Positions 18,676 to 26,510 of a stretch of 64,000 bases of DNA are shown here, in pieces. This stretch comes from Clostridium sp. E02 (GTDB lineage Bacteria > Bacillota > Clostridia > Lachnospirales > Lachnospiraceae), in NCBI RefSeq assembly GCF_003833015.1, contig NZ_RJLQ01000014.1, positions 1-64,000 on the forward strand. The letters are read 5' to 3'. The position numbers and the translations under genes were made by a program. The notes beneath the pieces are model-generated. The model saw only the letters and a list, made by a program, of their open reading frames with translations. It searched no databases and was not told the origin of the DNA. Within the stretch, counting starts at the first letter, position 1. Every line of letters begins with the position of its first letter.

Positions 18676-18703
18676 GCGGAGAAGTTATAGGCTTCTCCGT
18701 TTT
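18676..18703. terminator. Bidirectional terminator overlapping the rpoN stop codon
   Basis: CGGAGAAG (18677-18684) and CTTCTCCG (18692-18699) form an 8-bp stem with a 7-base loop followed by TTTTG. It ends the activator transcript, and the last codon and stop of rpoN lie inside the loop. Confidence 0.7.
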
Positions 18704-20025
18704 GATGTATCTGGTATTAATAATTCAGTTCGATATTTTGCAACGGTTCGCCTGGCAATATTTATGTTATCTTGTGCAAGCAGGTCAGCAATTTTTTGAT
18801 CACTTAATGGATGTTTTTTGTCTTCGGTATCAATTAGCTGTTTTATTTGATGTTTCAAGTGAAGGCTGGTTAAGTCTGATTGATTGCTGGCGGCTTTGGA
18901 AAAGAAATACTTTAAAGGGAACACACCCCAGAAGCACTGCAGATATTTATCATGTATCGCACGGCTAATGGTCGAATTGTTTAAATTGAGTTGACTGCCT
19001 AAGTCTGATTGTTTGAGGGGTTTTAAATTATCTGGTCCATTTAAAAAAAAGTTTTTCTGATTAATGAGTAATTGTTGTGTGATCCGAAGCAATGTAACAT
19101 TTCTTTGCTCCAGACATTTATTAAGCCATTCTGCCTGCTGAAACTTTTGATAAAGATATTCTCGAACCTCTTTATCTGGATGATTTAACAGGTTCCTGTA
19201 ACTATTGCTGATGGTAAATCCAGAAGCGAAATCATTGCAAATTGTAATCTGAAAATTATTATGCCGCTGCAGTACAATAATGTCAGGCTGGACATATGTG
19301 GCCAGCTCCTTGCAGCAAAAGCCGTTACCTGGCTTTGGATTCAAGGATTTAATAAGTTCACAGGCATCTATAATATCACTAAGAGGTACCTTTAATTTCT
19401 GGGCAATTAATTTCAATTGATTATTAGCTAAATTTTCCATGTGACTAGTCAATATTTCTATGGATAGATCCTTAATTGGGTTCGATATTCTTTTCAATTG
19501 TAATATCAGGCATTCTGCCAATGAACCAGCACCGATACCAGCTGGCTCCAAGGATTGTAACGTGCAGATATAATAGTCTGCTTCTTCGGGAGTTATTTTA
19601 AATAAACTGCAAATATCGTTTATGGTAACGGTTAAGAATCCATTATCATTTAAGGAATCCACTAAAAAATAAAAAATAGATTTATTCTGCTCGGTGTGAA
19701 AAAAAGGTATTAATTGAAATAAAACATGTTCAGTAAGAGAATTTTCAGGAGTAGAAGCCACATTTTTAAAACGACCTCCATCTGTAAAAGATTTCGCTAT
19801 GGAGCTTCCGGTTAAATGATTATTATGATATAGGTCTGTTTCATTCAATGGAGTTTCTTCGGAAATCCGAGATTTATCATTTAACTCAATCACCGGATTT
19901 TCCAACGAAATATTGTTAAGATATAATTCCAGCTCATTGGTACTCATTTGTAATATTTCTATATTTTGTATCACCTTTTGAGACAATGTTTGCTTTTGTT
20001 CAAGGTTTAAAAATAAGTCCGACAT
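18685..20025 (-). CDS. rpoN: RNA polymerase sigma-54 factor RpoN
   Basis: A 446-residue sigma-54. The glutamine/leucine-rich activator-interacting region I (LNLEQKQTLSQKVIQNIEILQMS) opens the protein. The core-binding region follows, and the RpoN box ARRTVAKYR that reads the -24 element is at about residues 424-432. It directs polymerase to promoters such as 10780 and 11161 but needs an AAA+ activator to open them; one is encoded convergently at 16673. It begins nine bases after the PucR-type gene stop, so the two are co-transcribed. The length is slightly short for the family but all regions are present. Confidence 0.96.
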   Translation of the reverse strand: MSDLFLNLEQKQTLSQKVIQNIEILQMSTNELELYLNNISLENPVIELNDKSRISEETPLNETDLYHNNHLTGSSIAKSFTDGGRFKNVASTPENSLTEHVLFQLIPFFHTEQNKSIFYFLVDSLNDNGFLTVTINDICSLFKITPEEADYYICTLQSLEPAGIGAGSLAECLILQLKRISNPIKDLSIEILTSHMENLANNQLKLIAQKLKVPLSDIIDACELIKSLNPKPGNGFCCKELATYVQPDIIVLQRHNNFQITICNDFASGFTISNSYRNLLNHPDKEVREYLYQKFQQAEWLNKCLEQRNVTLLRITQQLLINQKNFFLNGPDNLKPLKQSDLGSQLNLNNSTISRAIHDKYLQCFWGVFPLKYFFSKAASNQSDLTSLHLKHQIKQLIDTEDKKHPLSDQKIADLLAQDNINIARRTVAKYRTELLIPDTSKRRSL

Positions 20026-20034
20026 AATATAACC

Positions 20035-21192
20035 TCATAAAATTCTTTCCATATACTCTCTGTAATAAGTTACGACAAAGCAGGACATTAGCAATTTAAA
20101 TTGTGTGCGTCCATTATCCAGGGGAGAAGAAATGATAGAATTGATTTTTTTTAACTTGTTAAAAAGTGTATTCCGATGCATATAAAGTGATTTGGAAGTA
20201 TTGGTAATATTACAGCCATTTAGCAAATAATGAAATAGTGTTGATAATAAATCAGCATTGTGTTTTATATCATATCGGTATAACTCGATAATACAGGGAG
20301 AAACCAGATAAATAATATCAGAATGACCATGAATTCGAACAAACTCTTTCACACATAAATCAATCATATAAAAAGTACTGAAATTTTCGTACTGATAAAT
20401 TCTGTTATTAATACGAAAGGAAGAAATCTTTATCCCTAAATCCAAAGTTGAAAGAGAAGTATGATATAAAGTTGGATACATATGTGGGTACCGGCACGCA
20501 TTGCTTATTCCTGCATTCATATGATATTTATGAAGAATAGAAGAAAAGGAATCATAGGAAAAGGATAAAGTACTGGTTGGACGGTTATCCTGGGAGTATA
20601 AAATAATAATATGATTTTTATAAGGGAAAATATTAGTTTCAGGGAAAAAAATATTTAACTCTTCCAGTAAAAGCAACAAATCATTTTCTGATATTTTGGC
20701 ACAATCTTGTTCCATAGTAAGTACAAGACAAGCAATATACTTATGAAAGGAATAATAAAAATCCTTTATGATTGTCAGAATTTCATCAGTCTGCCCCGGA
20801 ATTTGAATGATCTGGTTCCAGATAGCCTGCATCTTCTTGTAATTACTTCGAACAATTAACCTTTCATTTCGTTGGAATATATTTGATAAGAGCACACTTA
20901 TTTCATCCATAGTACAAGATAGAAATAAATACGAACAGTTCGTTTGAATGTTCTCTATTTCAAGTGACGCCTCAGTACAATCAATAACAAAAAAGGTAAT
21001 ATTGGCTGGTTGGGATTCAAAATTTAGAATCTCCTTTAATGTATTTAAACGACATAAATAAACCCCATCTTGTTTTAAATAAGAATTAGGCAGGAGCAGA
21101 GAAATTCCGTTTTCAATTTTTATGTCAGAGGAAGCTAAGACAGTTTTTTTTATATATTGAGACAAAATTAAAACTAATTCTTCTGATTTCAT
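20035..21192 (-). CDS. PucR/CdaR-type transcriptional regulator
   Basis: A 385-residue protein. The C-terminus has the PucR helix-turn-helix (CNITNTSKSLYMHRNTLFNKLKKI, about 335-360). The N-terminal 300 residues resemble a PucR/CdaR sensory and GGDEF-like region but carry no motif that names a ligand. It lies upstream of and in one unit with rpoN, and divergent from the sucrose-type genes at 21423, with 230 bases between. It may control either side. GGAGAA precedes the start. Confidence 0.82.
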   Translation of the reverse strand: MKSEELVLILSQYIKKTVLASSDIKIENGISLLLPNSYLKQDGVYLCRLNTLKEILNFESQPANITFFVIDCTEASLEIENIQTNCSYLFLSCTMDEISVLLSNIFQRNERLIVRSNYKKMQAIWNQIIQIPGQTDEILTIIKDFYYSFHKYIACLVLTMEQDCAKISENDLLLLLEELNIFFPETNIFPYKNHIIILYSQDNRPTSTLSFSYDSFSSILHKYHMNAGISNACRYPHMYPTLYHTSLSTLDLGIKISSFRINNRIYQYENFSTFYMIDLCVKEFVRIHGHSDIIYLVSPCIIELYRYDIKHNADLLSTLFHYLLNGCNITNTSKSLYMHRNTLFNKLKKINSIISSPLDNGRTQFKLLMSCFVVTYYREYMERIL

Positions 21193-21314
21193 AGTTTTTC
21201 TCCATTGTAATGTTTCTATAATTTTAGTTTATACTAATACCATATAATGTCAACGGGTGCCGGTAAAAATCTTGTATTAATAAATTCCATTCTATGCAAG
21301 TATTACAAAATAAT

Positions 21315-21338
21315 GTGCAATAGGTCTATAAATTGCAC
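21315..21338 (+). promoter_or_regulatory. Inverted repeat overlapping a probable sigma-54 promoter of the MFS-kinase-phosphorylase operon
   Basis: AGGTCTATAAATTGC at 21322-21336 has GG and GC 12 bases apart and a perfect TTGC -12 half; the -24 half matches only partly. GTGCAAT (21315-21321) and ATTGCAC (21332-21338) form a perfect 7-bp inverted repeat across it, so a bound regulator could block the promoter. Predicted start near 21348, 75 bases before the MFS gene. Confidence 0.45.
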
Positions 21339-21422
21339 AGCATAACATAAAACATTTGTTACAAAAGAGGATTCCATTTATAATTTTATTAGAGAGTAAA
21401 ATTAGGAGGAGTAAATAGATAA

Positions 21423-22592
21423 ATGAACGAAAAGCTATGGAACTTTAAGTTTTGCTCCGTAATTTTCATTAATTCATTGATAAGCTTTAGCTTTTATATG
21501 ATAACAACCATATTAATGGTATATTTGACAGGAATTGGAGTAAATCTTTCGAAAGCAGGATTAATTGTGGGGTTGTTTTCTATAACCTCTTTGTTTATCA
21601 GGCCTTTTACAGGGTATATTACAGATCAGTTTAATCGGAAAAAATTGCTGATAATTGGTAATTTTTTTGTGGCGATTTCTATCATGGCTTATGTAATTAC
21701 GGATAATTTAATGGTCATTATCCTATTTAGGGTTATTCACGGGATTGCCTTTGGAATAAACAGTACAGCAATTGTAGCAATGGCAAGTGAATATATTCCA
21801 TCAAAAAGATTTAACGAAGGGATTGGATATCTGGGATTAGGACAAGTAATTGCTTCAGCTGTCGGACCGGGTCTTGGTGTAGCTTTGATGGTACAATATG
21901 GTATCAAGTATGCGTTTTATGTATCAGCCTTATTCTCACTTTTTACTATGTTATATTTGTTGCTGTTTCACTATTCAAAAATGATCAAAGAAAGCAAATC
22001 ACATAAGATATTATTACAAGATATTATTTCGTTAAATGTGTTGGATTATGCCTTTATTGCAGGTGTTTATTCATTTATGAACGGTGGAATCGCAGCTTTT
22101 CTTGTAATATATGCACAAGGAAAATCAATTGAAGATGTAAGCATCTACTTTACTGTAAGTGCCGTGTTTTTATTCCTCGCCAGACCATTATCAGGCAAGA
22201 TTGTTGATAAAATGGGATTAAAATATATTGTTTACCCAGGGATAATAATGACGATTATTTCATTGATTTTTTTGGCTTCTGCAGACTCACTGGCAATGAT
22301 ATTAGTATCAGCGGTTATTCGAGCTTTAGCCCAAGGAGCAGTACAGCCACTATTACAAGCTGCCAGTATTAAAAAGGTTGGGATAGAGAAAAGCGGATTA
22401 GCAACGAGCACCTTTTATTTGGGAGGAGACATCGGACAAGGAGCCGGACCAATGATAGGAGGAGTGATTGCAAAATGGTATGGTTATGAAGAGGTTTTTT
22501 ATTTGTGTGTTTTACTTATGATCTTAGCACTGGTTGTATTTTACTTCAGCAATAGAAAAGAAGGCAAGAAACAACATAATTGTTTGTCTTAA
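21423..22592 (+). CDS. MFS transporter, probable sugar uptake
   Basis: A 389-residue major facilitator protein with 12 predicted helices. The loop 2-3 motif reads GYITDQFNRKKLL, the standard MFS signature, and a similar GKIVDKMGLKYIV lies in the second half. AGGAGG precedes the start. The next two genes look like a sucrose kinase and a GH13 phosphorylase, so unphosphorylated sucrose or a related disaccharide is the suggested substrate; on sequence alone it could equally be a drug exporter of the DHA1 type. Confidence 0.85.
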   Translation: MNEKLWNFKFCSVIFINSLISFSFYMITTILMVYLTGIGVNLSKAGLIVGLFSITSLFIRPFTGYITDQFNRKKLLIIGNFFVAISIMAYVITDNLMVIILFRVIHGIAFGINSTAIVAMASEYIPSKRFNEGIGYLGLGQVIASAVGPGLGVALMVQYGIKYAFYVSALFSLFTMLYLLLFHYSKMIKESKSHKILLQDIISLNVLDYAFIAGVYSFMNGGIAAFLVIYAQGKSIEDVSIYFTVSAVFLFLARPLSGKIVDKMGLKYIVYPGIIMTIISLIFLASADSLAMILVSAVIRALAQGAVQPLLQAASIKKVGIEKSGLATSTFYLGGDIGQGAGPMIGGVIAKWYGYEEVFYLCVLLMILALVVFYFSNRKEGKKQHNCLS

Positions 22593-22656
22593 ATTAATTC
22601 ATAAACAATTATGTTTGATGAAAATAAAAAATATCAAATTTATAGGAGGTTCTTAG

Positions 22657-23613
22657 ATGTTGAACAAAACAAAAAATATAAGCAGCCAAATAAAAGGAAA
22701 TAATCCTTGGACTCCGGTCGCAATTACAGGAAGCATCCCACACGGTGATATGCCGGGTGATAAAGTTAATATTGAAGAGAATCATATTGATAAGGCAAAT
22801 ATTATTTTTCCGGTTTTATTAAAAGAAATGGACCATTTGGTAAAAGAAACCGGAAGCGAAAAAGTAGTCATCACAGTTTGCGGTGGATCGGGAGTTGGAA
22901 AATCTGAAACAGCATCCTTAATTACTTATTATTTGAATCAAATGGGCATAGGTGCATATACGCTGTCAGGAGATAATTATCCTCACAGAATTCCCAAATA
23001 TAATGATGCGGAACGATTGCGTATATTTCGTGAGAGCGCAATAAAAGGCATGGTTATGAGGGGCGGATTTTCAAAGGAGCGTTTTGATATAATCCACGAA
23101 CTGCAAATGAAAGGTCAGGATTCAAATCCAGAGACAATAAATAAATACCCTTGGTATGAAACTTATATAAACGAAGGACGTAAAGGGCTGAAGCAATATT
23201 TGGGAAGCAGTGAAGAGATTGGATTTGAGGAAATTGATTCGATCATAAAAGCATTTAAAAACGGTGAGAAAGAAATCTGGTTAAGGCGTATGGGACGGGA
23301 AGACACAGAGCTGTGGTATGATGCAGTTGATTTTTTCGGTATAAATGTTCTTGTAATAGAATGGACACATGGAAATAGTAAGAATTACAATGGTGTTGAT
23401 ATTCCAGTGTTATTAAACAGTACGCCACAGGAAACCTTAGAGCACAGAAGAGCAAGAAACAGAGACGGAGCAACGGATAGTCCATTTACAATGATGGTAT
23501 TGGAATTAGAACAGCGGCTGCTTATAAGAGATGCGCATAAGGCAAAAATCATCCTTTCAAAACAAGGAACGATATTGACTCATGAGCAATTTCAGAAATT
23601 AATGGGAAACTAG
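22657..23613 (+). CDS. P-loop sugar kinase, probable sucrose kinase (AgaSK kinase-domain-like)
   Basis: A 318-residue P-loop kinase with Walker A GGSGVGKSE at about residues 76-84. The SGDNYPHRIPKYNDAERLRIFRE block and the C-terminal HRRARNRDGATDSPF segment are of the type found in the sucrose-kinase half of the Ruminococcus AgaSK protein, which makes sucrose 6-phosphate. Automatic annotation often calls such proteins uridine or adenylylsulfate kinase. The following GH13 gene, resembling sucrose 6-phosphate phosphorylase, supports the reading. AGGAGG precedes the start. Confidence 0.6.
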   Translation: MLNKTKNISSQIKGNNPWTPVAITGSIPHGDMPGDKVNIEENHIDKANIIFPVLLKEMDHLVKETGSEKVVITVCGGSGVGKSETASLITYYLNQMGIGAYTLSGDNYPHRIPKYNDAERLRIFRESAIKGMVMRGGFSKERFDIIHELQMKGQDSNPETINKYPWYETYINEGRKGLKQYLGSSEEIGFEEIDSIIKAFKNGEKEIWLRRMGREDTELWYDAVDFFGINVLVIEWTHGNSKNYNGVDIPVLLNSTPQETLEHRRARNRDGATDSPFTMMVLELEQRLLIRDAHKAKIILSKQGTILTHEQFQKLMGN

Positions 23614-23705
23614 CAACTTTATATGGTAAAGGAATCGACGTTGAGTACATGGAAAGTGCCTGTTTACATGATTGGGACTTTTATAATAATTTAGAAAGGA
23701 AAAGT

Positions 23706-23735
23706 ATGATTGTAAATCATACAAATTCAGGATGA
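23706..23735 (+). promoter_or_regulatory. Nine-codon leader ORF translationally coupled to the phosphorylase, inside a hairpin
   Basis: AGAAAGGA (23693-23700) is ideally spaced for an ATG at 23706 that encodes MIVNHTNSG and stops at a TGA overlapping the phosphorylase start codon (ATGA). The phosphorylase ATG itself has only a weak site. GTATGATT (23704-23711) and AATCATAC (23715-23722) form a perfect 8-bp hairpin with a 3-base loop over the mini-ORF. The arrangement implies re-initiation-dependent translation of the phosphorylase. Confidence 0.5.
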
Positions 23736-25432
23736 ATAAAGAAAATATAGTAAACTGGGGACCTATGCTCAATGCGTATCCGGACAGTATTGGCGAAGCA
23801 TTATCGGATTCTGTTTCATTTTTAAAAAAGGCGGAGTTGGAAGATATATTCAGCAGCTTTTACATTCTTCCAAGCGTTTTTAATACAGATTTAGATAGAG
23901 GATTTTCAATTATTGATTATAATCTAAATGAAAATTATGCAACTGCAGAGGACATCAGTGAGCTTCAGAAATTGGGGATTGATTTAAAATTTGATTTTGT
24001 TTTAAATCATGCTTCCGTCTTGTCCAGGCAGTTTCAGGATATACTCAAAAATGGAGAGGACTCAAAATATAAGGATTTTTTTATTAATTGGAACAAGTTT
24101 TGGGAAAATAAGGGAGTAATGACGCAGGAAGGATATATCCAGCCGGATCAGGAGCTGATTAAAGATATGTTTTTCAGAAAGCCGGGACTTCCATTGCTTA
24201 TGGTTAGAATGCCGGATGGAACGAGTGTACCGTATTGGAATACTTTTTATCAAGAGGTAAATTATAAAAGAATTGATGCTCAGGATTTGATGAAAGAAAT
24301 GGATATCCAGTATCTGGCGGCTTCCTGTATTACTGATATTGTAAACAATGCACTGGATGATGGGGGTTCGCCGGCCGATATTACGTTTGGCAGATACGAT
24401 ACCTATAAAGCGGCTGTCGTAAATTATCTTGAGACAAATAAAAGATATTTAGGACAGATGGATTTAAATATCAAATCTCCTCTTGTTTGGGAATATTATG
24501 AAAATACATTAAAATCGTTAGCCGATTATGGCGCAAGAATTGTAAGACTGGATGCGTTTGCTTATGCACCGAAGGAACCGGGAGAAAAGAATTTCTTAAA
24601 TAGTCCGGGGACATGGGATCTTCTGGAAAAGGTACAGGAGATAGCGGATAAATATCAATTAAAATTATTGCCGGAGATACATTCAAGTTATGGGGAAAAA
24701 ACCTATGAGGTTTTGTCACAAAAGGGATATGTGACCTATGATTTCTTCCTTCCGGGATTAATTATTGATGCATTGGAAAGACATTCAGGTGAATTTCTTG
24801 TAAAATGGGCTAATGAGATTCAGGAAAAACAAATTATGGTTGTCAATATGCTTGGGTGCCATGATGGTATTCCATTATTGGATTTGAAGGGATTAATTCC
24901 GGATGATCAGATTGAGAAGTTAATTGATATTGTCGTAAAGCGCGGCGGATATGTAAAAAATCTTCATGGAGAAAAAAATGTATATTATCAGGTTAATGCA
25001 ACCTACTATAGTGCTTTGGGTGAGGATGACAAAAAGATGCTGCTTGCAAGAGCATTGCAAATCTTTATGCCGGGTAAACCACAAGTTTGGTACTTGGATT
25101 TGTTTGCGGGGAAAAATGATCACGAAGCAGTAAAGAGAGCCGGAGCAGGCGGGCACAAGGAAATAAATCGTACCAATCTTTCCTGGAAACAAATTGAACA
25201 GGCTATGAAACAAAAGGTTTTTGCAAAGCAAATAGAGCTGGTAAAATTTAGAAATCAATTTAAGGCATTTGGTGTTGATGCAAAGTTAGAGGTAAAAGTT
25301 GACTGCAATAAAATGCATTTTGTATGGAGTAATAACGGCTATAAAGCAGTATTAGATGCGGATCTAAGTAATTATAATTTTGAGATAGCGGGAACAGATA
25401 CTGCTGGTAGTATCGTATTCAAGTGGTCCTGA
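23732..25432 (+). CDS. GH13 sucrose phosphorylase type enzyme, probably sucrose 6-phosphate phosphorylase
   Basis: A 566-residue GH13_18-like enzyme without signal peptide. Catalytic residues: nucleophile D274 in RLDAFAY, acid/base E315 in PEIH, transition-state aspartate D378 in GCHDGIP. Sucrose phosphorylases cleave sucrose with phosphate into glucose 1-phosphate and fructose and are about 490-505 residues; longer forms act on sucrose 6-phosphate. The kinase upstream makes the phosphorylated substrate likely, giving glucose 1-phosphate plus fructose 6-phosphate. Other GH13_18 activities (glucosylglycerate or glucosylglycerol phosphorylase) cannot be excluded. Translation appears coupled to the mini-ORF at 23706. 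Confidence 0.75.
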   Translation: MNKENIVNWGPMLNAYPDSIGEALSDSVSFLKKAELEDIFSSFYILPSVFNTDLDRGFSIIDYNLNENYATAEDISELQKLGIDLKFDFVLNHASVLSRQFQDILKNGEDSKYKDFFINWNKFWENKGVMTQEGYIQPDQELIKDMFFRKPGLPLLMVRMPDGTSVPYWNTFYQEVNYKRIDAQDLMKEMDIQYLAASCITDIVNNALDDGGSPADITFGRYDTYKAAVVNYLETNKRYLGQMDLNIKSPLVWEYYENTLKSLADYGARIVRLDAFAYAPKEPGEKNFLNSPGTWDLLEKVQEIADKYQLKLLPEIHSSYGEKTYEVLSQKGYVTYDFFLPGLIIDALERHSGEFLVKWANEIQEKQIMVVNMLGCHDGIPLLDLKGLIPDDQIEKLIDIVVKRGGYVKNLHGEKNVYYQVNATYYSALGEDDKKMLLARALQIFMPGKPQVWYLDLFAGKNDHEAVKRAGAGGHKEINRTNLSWKQIEQAMKQKVFAKQIELVKFRNQFKAFGVDAKLEVKVDCNKMHFVWSNNGYKAVLDADLSNYNFEIAGTDTAGSIVFKWS

Positions 25433-25457
25433 TATTGCAAAGCCTGCTTATGCTGAA

Positions 25458-25506
25458 CTATATGTATATCCTTATCTGGAAATATAAGATGAGGATATAC
25501 ATATAG
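25458..25506. terminator. Bidirectional terminator
   Basis: CTATATGTATATCC at 25458-25471 pairs perfectly with GGATATACATATAG at 25493-25506, with a few further pairs toward the loop. TTTT follows on the plus strand. It separates the phosphorylase from the convergent flavoprotein gene. Confidence 0.7.
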
Positions 25507-25514
25507 TTTTTATT

Positions 25515-26459
25515 TTACAAGCTTTTAAATGTTAATTTTTTATATTTTTCCTGTTTTTCTTTTACTTTTTTTATATTTTCCGGATTAGCGAAAAAACCAC
25601 CCTGAGTATGAGAAATTTCTTCCAAATGGTGCGCCCGGCCTTCTATCGTAGTACGATCACGACTGAATCCATTTTCAGCAATTATAAATTTCCATTTATT
25701 ATCGGCAGTTTTTTCCAGGGTTCCACCAGCACCACATACCTGGCATTCAACTGGATAGTGAAGTCCATCCCATTGGACTTCTCCAAGAATCAAGGCGTTA
25801 GAATGGCAGTTAGGACACCAACCCATATCGTCATCACCCAGCCATTTACGTTCTTTGGCAGGAGTGCGGACTGCTTCCATAATGTGTTTGCCAACTTCGT
25901 TTGCTCTAAGAATCATGTCATCATTCAACAGACATTGTGCAGGGGCAGGAACTCTTGTTGCAAGATACATGTCGATTACTTTCATATCAGTAGTAAACAT
26001 GGCAGCCTGCATGGATTCTAAAGCCATGGACATCCATGAACGGGTGGAACCTCCAATTGCAATGAGAGCTGCAACACGGTCTTTATGTTCAATTGCTCCG
26101 ATTGTTTCAAGAAAAGAAGTTTCATAACTCAAATTACGCTGCATAAATTTTAAAAATGTAGAGCATGCCATAAGATCATATATAGGTGTTGAACAGATTA
26201 AAGCATCTGCATCCATAATTAGATCCATCATTTTCTTTTTATCATCTTTATTGTCGAGGATACAGCCAACGTTCTTTCCTTCAGACATTCCTTTGGTGCA
26301 GGAGGTACATCCGGTACAATCCTGAACATCATAATCTCTTAAGTTTAGCATTGCTACATCAGCACCTTGATTTTGGCATTCTAATAATGCTTCTTTTAAT
26401 AAAATCTCACTATTGCTGTTTTTTCTTCCGGCAGTAACACCGACTACTTTATAACTCAT
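25515..26459 (-). CDS. Iron-sulfur-type flavoprotein, NADPH-dependent FMN reductase family, with C-terminal zinc ribbon
   Basis: A 314-residue protein. The first 200 residues form a flavodoxin-fold FMN reductase (KVVGVTAGRKNSNSE phosphate loop, CTGCTSCTKG cysteine cluster near residue 49, PIYDLMACSTFLKFMQRN). About 215-250 carry two CxxC pairs (CPNCHSNA and CQVCGAGG) that make a zinc ribbon or rubredoxin-like site. Probable role: cytosolic electron transfer or reduction of small molecules. It is divergent from the truncated flavoenzyme at 26511, and the two were probably partners. AGAGG precedes the start. Confidence 0.82.
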   Translation of the reverse strand: MSYKVVGVTAGRKNSNSEILLKEALLECQNQGADVAMLNLRDYDVQDCTGCTSCTKGMSEGKNVGCILDNKDDKKKMMDLIMDADALICSTPIYDLMACSTFLKFMQRNLSYETSFLETIGAIEHKDRVAALIAIGGSTRSWMSMALESMQAAMFTTDMKVIDMYLATRVPAPAQCLLNDDMILRANEVGKHIMEAVRTPAKERKWLGDDDMGWCPNCHSNALILGEVQWDGLHYPVECQVCGAGGTLEKTADNKWKFIIAENGFSRDRTTIEGRAHHLEEISHTQGGFFANPENIKKVKEKQEKYKKLTFKSL

Positions 26460-26510
26460 TTTGTACCTCTTCTATTCCTTAGTTATTTATTTATCAATTA
26501 ATAATAACAT

